64,000 nucleotides of DNA, from assembly GCA_963791225.1 (NCBI GenBank), contig CAWBRV010000003.1, forward strand, positions 682,001 to 746,000, given 5' to 3'. Below are positions 58,341-64,000 of this stretch, piece after piece. The notes beneath the pieces are model-generated. The model saw nothing but the letters and a program-made list of their open reading frames with translations, was not told where the DNA came from and ran no database searches. The stretch is from PALSA-612 sp963791225. GTDB taxonomy: Bacteria; Actinomycetota; Thermoleophilia; Gaiellales; Gaiellaceae. Made by a program: the position numbers and the translations under genes. The first letter of the stretch is position 1; each line of letters opens with the position of its first letter.

Positions 58341-59306
58341 CTAGAGGACGTTTCGCAGGCGGATGAGCAGGCCGAGCGGCAGGAACGCGGCCAGCACGAG
58401 ATAGGGCGCAACGTCGGTCGAGGTCGACTCCGTGCCGACGCGGACCCGCGTGCCGCGGCCCGCGTCCCGTCGGACCGCTGCTTCCGCCGCCGCGAGGTCG
58501 CCCTCGCCGAACGCGCGCGCGCCGGTCGCCTCGACGAAGCGACGGATCGTTTGCTCGGTCGGCTCCGGCCGGTAGTCGGCTTCGGGAAGCCCGTCCGCGC
58601 CGAACACGTGCTCGCGCGTCGAGCCGATCCGGACGAGCACGGTGTCGAGGCTGGGCGCATCGCGAAGCGAGCTCCGCAGCAGGGAGGCGTCGAAGTCGCG
58701 GCTCTCGGCGTCCGTGAGGATGACGAGGACGCGCCGGCGGCGGCCGGGCGTGAAGTACCCGTCTCTCGAGGGCGCCGCAAGCGCATCGAAGGTCGTGACG
58801 GTGAGGGCGTCGCCGCCGGGCGGCGGGCGCTCGATCCCGACCGAGCGGTCGACCGTGGCCGAGAACACGGCCGCGTCGGCGGTGGGGAGGAGGTTCGGCA
58901 GGACGCGGTCGGTGAACGAGGCGACACCCGTCGGCACGTCCGGGATCGCCGCCCGCAGCGCCTTGGCGATCCGCTTGGCGCGCGCGAGCCGCGTCGGGCT
59001 CGTCGGCGTCGCCGCGGCCAGCATTGAGCGCGAGACGTCGAGCGCCACGATCGCCTCGGCGTCGGTGCGCAGATAGCGGGCATGCGCCTCGTCGACGACC
59101 GGACGCGACGCCGCGACCCCGAGCAGCGCGGCGACGAGGCAGATCGCACCGACAGCGGCCAGGCGGCCCCACCGGCCGGGCGCGGGCAGGCGGAGCAGCG
59201 TGCGCAGTCGGCTCGAGCGGCGCTCGCCGAGAGCGAGGGCTGCAAGTGCCGGAATCGCGCCGAGCACGAGCAGGAGGCCGGCCGGTGCGAGCAGCGTCAG
59301 GTGCAC
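58341..59306 (-). CDS. VWA-domain membrane protein (BatA-like)
   Basis: 321 residues, last gene of a leftward operon. Two TM segments in the N-terminus (about 5-22 and 50-68) and one at the C-terminus (about 296-312) enclose a von Willebrand A domain. The MIDAS motif is IVALDVSRSMLAAATP (DxSxS), with further metal residues in GVASFTD and LVILTDAESRD. BatA-type proteins, next to MoxR and DUF58, are linked to stress tolerance or to assembly of a complex in the membrane. The order MoxR-DUF58-BatD-like-VWA-TPR-VWA is typical. The stop directly abuts the lactonase-like gene. Confidence 0.85.
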   Translation of the reverse strand: MHLTLLAPAGLLLVLGAIPALAALALGERRSSRLRTLLRLPAPGRWGRLAAVGAICLVAALLGVAASRPVVDEAHARYLRTDAEAIVALDVSRSMLAAATPTSPTRLARAKRIAKALRAAIPDVPTGVASFTDRVLPNLLPTADAAVFSATVDRSVGIERPPPGGDALTVTTFDALAAPSRDGYFTPGRRRRVLVILTDAESRDFDASLLRSSLRDAPSLDTVLVRIGSTREHVFGADGLPEADYRPEPTEQTIRRFVEATGARAFGEGDLAAAEAAVRRDAGRGTRVRVGTESTSTDVAPYLVLAAFLPLGLLIRLRNVL

Positions 59307-59318
59307 TGGGACACCAAC

Positions 59319-59945
59319 CTAGTAGCCCCGTCCCGGGGTGGTCTGGCTGGCTCCGCCGCGACGTCTGCCGCTCGATCCGTGGCGCGTGCTGCGGAACGGG
59401 CTGTCCGGCGGCGCGAGACCGAGTGCGAGCTCGAGGTTCGCCTTCGCGTCGGCGTCCCCGGGATCGAGACGGACCGCGTTCTGCAGCTCGACGATCGCGC
59501 GGTCGACGGAGCCTCCCAGGCTCGAACCGGCCGACGCGTCGACGAGCTCGAGCACGCCGAGCAGGTTCGCCGCCGCCGACGCCCTCGGGCCGTCGCCCTC
59601 GGTCCGGACGATGCGCTCGAGCGTCGCTTCGGCCTCCGCGCGGGCCTCGGTGCCGGCCGAGCTCTGGTCGTGGCTCGGGATGCCCGAGTAGCCGTCGTGG
59701 AAGAGGACGAGCGCCCGCCGGAAGGCAAGGTCGTCGTCGAGCCCGAGCAGGTCGCGCGCGGCGTGGAAGGGCAGGAGCTCGTCCGCGCTCGGCACTGTCG
59801 CCGCCGACGGGTCGGCCGCCGCCTCCGCATCGCCCGCGCGGAGCGCCGACCGCCAGGCGCCGACGTCGGTCGCCAGCACGGCGGCGGCCGCGGCGGCGCC
59901 GAGGCAGATCGCCGCCGCCACGAGAAGCAGCGTTCGACGCCTCAT
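59319..59945 (-). CDS. TPR-containing signal-anchored protein
   Basis: 208 residues from ATG 59945, overlapping the upstream VWA gene stop by ATGA. One N-terminal TM or signal segment (about 5-26) is followed by an alpha-helical region with TPR-like repeats: AIVELQNAVRLDPGDADAKANLELALGLAPP is a classic TPR pair. A disordered Ser/Arg/Gly-rich tail ends the protein (SSGRRRGGASQTTPGRGY). In Bat operons the TPR protein (BatE/BatC-type) bridges the VWA proteins. Its exact role is unknown. Confidence 0.75.
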   Translation of the reverse strand: MRRRTLLLVAAAICLGAAAAAAVLATDVGAWRSALRAGDAEAAADPSAATVPSADELLPFHAARDLLGLDDDLAFRRALVLFHDGYSGIPSHDQSSAGTEARAEAEATLERIVRTEGDGPRASAAANLLGVLELVDASAGSSLGGSVDRAIVELQNAVRLDPGDADAKANLELALGLAPPDSPFRSTRHGSSGRRRGGASQTTPGRGY

Positions 59946-60748
59946 CGCGCCGGCTCCCCGCTCCAGCGCAGGCGAGCGCAGGCGAGTTCGTTGACGGCGA
60001 GGAGCGCGAGCACGACGGCCCCGACGACGAGCAGGGCGAGCGGAAGGCCGCTCGATACCCCACCGCGAGCCGCCGACGAGCCGCCGCTCGCGCGCGGGCG
60101 GATCGGCCGGCTGCCGAGCAGGCCCTGGAAGAGGTGCTCGTTCTCGGGGGTCGCGTCGATCCCGACGACCCGCAGCGGGATGCCGGCGCGCACGTATGCG
60201 AGCACGGCGGCGCTCAGCGCGGGGCGGTCGTTCGGTGCGTCGCCGAGGTCGCTGACGAGAACGACCGACCCGTTCGAGGTCCCTTCGCGGACCAGGACGT
60301 CCCGGGCAAGGAGGAGCGCGTTCGAGACGCGCGTGCCGCCGCTCAGCGACGATGCCCACGGCGACGCCGCCCGACGGCTCTTCGGGCCGGTGAAGAAGCG
60401 GAGCAGCGAGCGAAGCTCCCGTGCGGGCGTGCCCGGCGGGAACATCTCGTAGGCGGCGTCGGAGAAGACGACGAGCCCGATCCGCCGGTGCGACGCCGCG
60501 AGGTCGCGGAGCGTGCGGCCGATCTGACGGTAGTCCGACGAGGTGCTCCACGAGAGGTCGAGGACGACGACGGGACTCGTACCCGCCGGGAGCAGCGAGT
60601 CGTCCGGCCGCGGGTTGCGCGCGAGCAGGAACGCCGCCGCCAGCGTGCCGAGCAGCGCCGCGGCGAGCCCGACGCGGAGGAGCGTCGTGCGCGACCGCGC
60701 GGCGTCGAGAGCGCGCACGTCGGGCAGCGGGATCGCGCGCGTCGTCAC
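59942..60748 (-). CDS. VWA-domain membrane protein (BatB-like)
   Basis: 268 residues from GTG 60748. One N-terminal TM (about 22-43), a VWA domain starting VVVLDLSWSTSSDYRQIGRTL (DxSxS) with LVVFSDAAYEMFPP and SVVLVSDLGDAPNDR, and a C-terminal TM (about 240-260) with a short tail. It overlaps both neighbours by four bases. It is the second VWA protein of the operon and may pair with the 58341 product. Confidence 0.85.
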   Translation of the reverse strand: MTTRAIPLPDVRALDAARSRTTLLRVGLAAALLGTLAAAFLLARNPRPDDSLLPAGTSPVVVLDLSWSTSSDYRQIGRTLRDLAASHRRIGLVVFSDAAYEMFPPGTPARELRSLLRFFTGPKSRRAASPWASSLSGGTRVSNALLLARDVLVREGTSNGSVVLVSDLGDAPNDRPALSAAVLAYVRAGIPLRVVGIDATPENEHLFQGLLGSRPIRPRASGGSSAARGGVSSGLPLALLVVGAVVLALLAVNELACARLRWSGEPAR

Positions 60749-61647
60749 GTCGCCGAGACCTCCCGCTCGACCCGGTCGGCGAGCTGCTGCGCGCCGGACG
60801 CCGTGGGCGGCCCGTCCGACCAGGCGAGCCTGCCCGCATCGTCGGCGAGCTCGGGCTTGCCTGCGGCGCGAAGCTCGCGGACGAGCCGCTGGAGCGCGAG
60901 CCGGCGGAGCTCGGGGTCGTGGCCGTTCGCCGCCGTCTCGCGAACGAGCCGCAGCGCAGCCTCCATCGGCGAGCCGCTCGCGGGCGCGGCTGTGTCCGCG
61001 ACCGGTGCGGGCCGGCGGCGGAAGGCGAGGAAGAGGAGCGCGCCGGCGGCGAGCACGAACACCGCCGAGCCGGCGACGAGCCCGTCGGCGAGCGGCCCCG
61101 GAGCGAAGTCGTAGGAGACCGGCGGCGGCGCCGAGTCGACGCGCAGGTGGGCCCCCGGAGCAGCGCGGTCCTCGTCGTCGAGCCGCGAAGCCACGGTGAT
61201 CGTCGGCCATGTGAGCCGCAGCCGCCGCGACTCGCCGCCCACGGTCTCGTAGCGCAGCGACGTGCCCGGGAACTGCAGCACGACCTGAGGCCGGCCCGGC
61301 GCGCAGCCGGCACCGAGGCATTCCAGCGCGTAGGTCCAGCCGATCGTCGTCGCGCCTCCGGCCCGTCGCACGTCCCGACTCAAGCTCGCGACGCGGTAGG
61401 AGAGGAACTGCGGCACAAGCCGGACGCTCGCCGGGTCGACGCGCCGCGGATCGACGACGACGACGGCGCGCGCGGTGAGCGTGTCGCCGAAGTGGACGGC
61501 ACTCGGCGAGACGGAAGCCTGCGCCGAGATCGCGTCTCGCGGCGGCGCCGTCGAGCCGCCGCTCCACCAGTCGCCCGCGACGGCGAGCGCCACGACGACC
61601 GCCGCGGTCACGACCGCGAGTGCGGCAAGGAGCGCAGGCTTCCTCAC
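60745..61647 (-). CDS. Membrane protein with Ig-like extracytoplasmic domain (BatD-like position)
   Basis: About 300 residues from GTG 61647, overlapping the DUF58 stop by GTGA (a second in-frame GTG lies at 61650). An N-terminal TM segment (about 6-26) is followed by a beta-rich domain with ASVSPSAVHFGDTLTARAVVVVDP and CLGAGCAPGRPQVVLQFPG (two Cys, perhaps a disulphide). A second TM (about 190-212) and a cytoplasmic tail (LRRLALQRLVRELRAAGKPELADDAGRLAW) come next. It takes the position of BatD in related operons, but the sequence is only loosely similar. Confidence 0.65.
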   Translation of the reverse strand: MRKPALLAALAVVTAAVVVALAVAGDWWSGGSTAPPRDAISAQASVSPSAVHFGDTLTARAVVVVDPRRVDPASVRLVPQFLSYRVASLSRDVRRAGGATTIGWTYALECLGAGCAPGRPQVVLQFPGTSLRYETVGGESRRLRLTWPTITVASRLDDEDRAAPGAHLRVDSAPPPVSYDFAPGPLADGLVAGSAVFVLAAGALLFLAFRRRPAPVADTAAPASGSPMEAALRLVRETAANGHDPELRRLALQRLVRELRAAGKPELADDAGRLAWSDGPPTASGAQQLADRVEREVSAT

Positions 61648-62546
61648 CACTCGCCTCTGCGAACGGCGAGACGGGTCTCGCCCCAGGCGGAGAGCGCCTC
61701 GAGCACGGCCGGCTCCTCTGCGCCCGCGACCACGACCGGTTCGAGCCCGAGCGCCCGCAGTTCGCCGAGGAGGAGCGCGAGCCTCTCCTCGTTCGCCCGG
61801 CGGCGCTCGGCAGCCTCGCCGCGGCGGAGGCGTATTCCACGCGCCCTGCCCGTGGCCGGGTCGGCGAAGGGCACGACGAGCCGCTCGACGGCCGGGAAGC
61901 TCTGCTCCCACACCGGGTCCTGCAGGATCACCGGCACGACGTCCCAGCGGTACGCCAGCGCCCGCGCCCACCAGGCCGGCTCGGGAGCCGCCAGGTAGTC
62001 GGAGCACACGAAGACGAAGGTCCCCGGCGGCAGCGAGCGCCGGACGTCGACGAGGTGGGCGAACGCGTCGTCGAGCGCGGCATCGTCGGCCGTGAACGGC
62101 GAATCTGCCAGGTGCTGCTCGACGTGCTCGAGGCCCGCGCCTGCGCTCGGGGCGAGCCACGAGGCGGTTCGCGATCCCGACGCGTCGAGGTAGCCGACGA
62201 GGCCGAGCTCGCCGAGCGCCGTCGACGAGACGAGCTTCCAGAGCGCCTGCAGGGCGGCGGGCTTGCTGAGCCAGGGCTCGGGGTAGAGGCCCATCGAGGG
62301 CCGGCGGTCGGCCACCATCACGACTCGCGGTGCCTCGTCGGCAAAGTGCTCGCGGACGACGAACTCGGGTTCGGCCCGCGTCGAGGAGAGCCGCGCCGAA
62401 GCCTTCCAGTCGATCGCAGCGAGGCTGTCGCCCCGGCGGTACGGACGCGAACCGGCCACGCTCGACCCGAGCCCTCGTCGCGACGCGCGGAGCCGGCCGA
62501 ACGGGGAGCCGACCGGCCGCCAGCGAGGGACGAGGGGGAAGGTCAG
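61644..62546 (-). CDS. DUF58-domain protein with apparent CTG start
   Basis: 300 residues if it starts at CTG 62546, overlapping the MoxR stop by CTGA. The DUF58 core is clear: GSSVAGSRPYRRGDSLAAIDWKASARL (the family R-x-Y-x-x-G-D), then FVVREHFADEAPRVVMVADRR and a VWA-like segment. Homologous residues LTFPLVPRWRPVGSPFGRLRASRRG extend upstream of the first GTG (62459), so 62459 would cut conserved residues. DUF58 proteins work with MoxR ATPases, probably as chaperone clients. No TM segment is present. Confidence 0.8.
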   Translation of the reverse strand: MTFPLVPRWRPVGSPFGRLRASRRGLGSSVAGSRPYRRGDSLAAIDWKASARLSSTRAEPEFVVREHFADEAPRVVMVADRRPSMGLYPEPWLSKPAALQALWKLVSSTALGELGLVGYLDASGSRTASWLAPSAGAGLEHVEQHLADSPFTADDAALDDAFAHLVDVRRSLPPGTFVFVCSDYLAAPEPAWWARALAYRWDVVPVILQDPVWEQSFPAVERLVVPFADPATGRARGIRLRRGEAAERRRANEERLALLLGELRALGLEPVVVAGAEEPAVLEALSAWGETRLAVRRGEW

Positions 62547-63580
62547 CTCGGTCGAGACGACTCCTCATGCCCGGCTGCGAGCTCGGGGACGGGCGCGATC
62601 TCGACGCAGCGCGTGGCCAGCGTCGCGAGCAGCTCGTCGCGCGGCGCGCCGCGTGTCTCGGCGAGGAACGCGGGTGCGAGCACGACTCGGTGGCCGAGCA
62701 CGGGGGCGAAGAGTGCGAGCACGTCCTCGGGCCGGACGTAGCTCCGCCCGTGCAGGAGCGCCCAGGCACGCGCCGCGCGCTCGAGCGCGAGGCTGCCGCG
62801 AACCGAGGCGCCGATCGTCACCTGCTCGAGCTGCCGGGTCGCTCGGACGAGATCGACGAGCCAGCGCACGATCAGCGGATCGACGTAGACGTCGTCGACT
62901 GCGGCCTGGAGACGGCGCAGCTCGTGGACGCCGAGCGTCGGGCGCAACCGCTCGAGTGGATGGCCGCCGCGCTGGTCGCGGATCACGAGCAGCTCCTCCT
63001 CCGCCGAGGGATAGCCAAGCCGCGCCTTCAGGAAGAAACGGTCGAGCTGCGCCTCGGGGAGCGGGAAGACGCCCTCGAACTCGATCGGGTTCTCGGTCGC
63101 GAGCACGAGGAACGGCGCGGGCAGCTCGTGCGTCGTCCCGTCGACCGTGATCTGCCGCTCGGCCATCGCCTCGAGCAGCGCCGACTGCGTCTTCGGCATC
63201 GCGCGGTTGATCTCGTCCACCAGCACGACGTTCGCGAACACGGGGCCCGGCCTGAACTCGAAATCCCGCGTCTTCTGGTCGTAGACGGAGAGCCCCGTGA
63301 CGTCGCTCGGCTGCAGGTCGGGGGTGCACTGCACGCGGGAGAACGCGGCGTCCTCGAGGCATCGTGCGATCGCACGGGCGAGCACGGTCTTGCCGGTCCC
63401 GGGCACGTCCTCGAACAGCACGTGCCCCTCGCAGGCGAGCGCGGCGAGGACGAGCTTCAGCTCCTCACGCTTGCCGCGCAGAACCGTCTCGATCCCGGCG
63501 GTGAGCCGCTCGGCGATGCCGACTGCCGCGGCGAGCCGCTCCCCGCTCGCCGTGCTCACCCCGTCCGTGCCTACGTCCAT
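62543..63580 (-). CDS. MoxR-family AAA+ ATPase
   Basis: 345 residues, first gene of the six-gene operon. The AAA core has Walker A DVPGTGKTVLARAIA, Walker B NVVLVDEINRAMPKTQSALLEAMAE, sensor VLATENPIEFEGVFPLPEAQLDRFFLKARLGYP (arginine finger region), and a lid with VRGSLALERAARAWALLHGRSYVRPEDV. MoxR ATPases insert cofactors or drive assembly of partner VWA complexes. Overlapping stop/start with DUF58 and the downstream genes fixes the operon order. It is preceded by 92 bp to the end-of-window hydrolase. Confidence 0.93.
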   Translation of the reverse strand: MDVGTDGVSTASGERLAAAVGIAERLTAGIETVLRGKREELKLVLAALACEGHVLFEDVPGTGKTVLARAIARCLEDAAFSRVQCTPDLQPSDVTGLSVYDQKTRDFEFRPGPVFANVVLVDEINRAMPKTQSALLEAMAERQITVDGTTHELPAPFLVLATENPIEFEGVFPLPEAQLDRFFLKARLGYPSAEEELLVIRDQRGGHPLERLRPTLGVHELRRLQAAVDDVYVDPLIVRWLVDLVRATRQLEQVTIGASVRGSLALERAARAWALLHGRSYVRPEDVLALFAPVLGHRVVLAPAFLAETRGAPRDELLATLATRCVEIAPVPELAAGHEESSRPS

Positions 63581-63672
63581 CGCCCTGCAGTCTGCCGAGC
63601 TTCGAGCACCGATGGGTTGGACGAACGATCAGGACGTTGGTCTGTTCACCCCGGCCGGCCGGCCGACCACGC

Positions 63673-64000
63673 TCAGCTGACCAGGCGCCGGCTCCGCAGC
63701 CAGTCGCCGACGGCGGGAAAGAGCCCTGCGTTGAAGCCGCGCGACCGGGACAGGCTCGAGTAGAGGCCGTTCGGCAGGTCGATGAGCGCGTGCGTCATCG
63801 GCAGCACGACCCAGCTGAAGTCGTGCCCGGCCCGGATCGACGCGAGCCGCTCGACGCAGAGCTCCGTCGGGACGTTGCGGTCGTCGTCGCCGTAGACCCA
63901 GAAGACCGGGATCGAGAGCCTGCGCAGGAAGGGGAGAGGATCGAAGCCGAACGGTCCGAGCGCGCCCACCTGGGCCAGCATCTGTGCGCGCGTGCCGCTC
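63673..64000 (-). CDS. Alpha/beta hydrolase, C-terminal part (runs off the window)
   Basis: About 109 residues of the 3' end of a leftward gene. The visible part reads FDPLPFLRRLSIPVFWVYGDDDRNVPTELCVERL (acid Asp of an alpha/beta hydrolase in GDDD) and WVVLPMTHALIDLP with the catalytic-type His (PMTHAL). The nucleophile Ser lies beyond the window. The substrate cannot be told. Its end lies 92 bp upstream of the MoxR start. Confidence 0.75.
   Translation of the reverse strand, partial: SGTRAQMLAQVGALGPFGFDPLPFLRRLSIPVFWVYGDDDRNVPTELCVERLASIRAGHDFSWVVLPMTHALIDLPNGLYSSLSRSRGFNAGLFPAVGDWLRSRRLVS

Overview
The window is about 64 kb of GC-rich bacterial chromosome with many GTG/TTG starts, 4-base stop/start overlaps and Shine-Dalgarno sites. 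Gene content suggests an actinobacterium (Actinomycetota). Proteins such as the CHRD-like, MshEN and SGNH/MBOAT remnants and the PurL/PurF order are most like class Thermoleophilia; that placement is inference, as no rRNA is present. The left third (1-18.4 kb) is loose, with remnants and broken genes. The right two thirds (18.4-64 kb) are dense and mostly housekeeping.

Left part. It opens with the 3' end of a frameshifted sugar-binding protein. A PD40 propeller protein, an MBOAT acyltransferase remnant with its SGNH-like partner, and a DUF4239 membrane protein follow. A glutamine-synthetase-family gene (4260-5726) is boxed by two inverted copies of a 27-bp core repeat; a third, diverged copy lies upstream of tRNA-Glu. 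Next is a metal-flavoured block: YtkA/FixH-like protein, double-domain lipoprotein, ZnuA-like binding protein, a truncated Fur-family regulator and a palindrome between them. Then come two divergent paralogous secreted proteins, tRNA-Glu, an MFS exporter and a GH5-like protein lacking its acid/base Glu. tRNA-Val (13923-13995) starts an island-like stretch to about 18.37 kb. It holds two 3' tRNA fragments that look like att sites, direct repeats, an SRAP remnant, an APH-family kinase, a STAS protein and a GIN-domain protein, but no integrase.

Middle part (18.4-41.7 kb). FKBP isomerase, a clan-A glycosidase, an OafA-type acyltransferase, a CHRD protein, then an unusual FtsH-like membrane AAA protease (frameshifted as given) coupled to a membrane partner. 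A CDF metal exporter, an alpha/beta hydrolase and an Rrf2 regulator follow. The regulator is convergent with a complete sulfate ABC operon (sbp-cysT-cysW-cysA). BolA/Grx4, a cystathionine gamma-synthase-type enzyme and a CBS-type synthase make this a sulfur/Fe-S neighbourhood. Two tandem YcaQ-type proteins lie between.

Right part (41.7-64 kb). purM-purN-purH and purL-purF flank ctaG. Two EamA transporters, a GNAT and a DUF202 protein lead into a polyphosphate cluster: Ppx/GppA, Ppk1, CYTH-CHAD and Nudix-SixA. A MoxR-DUF58-BatD-like-VWA-TPR-VWA operon reads leftwards, and the window ends inside an alpha/beta hydrolase.

Several otherwise conserved genes carry single-base frameshifts. These may be sequencing errors and should be checked before calling them pseudogenes.
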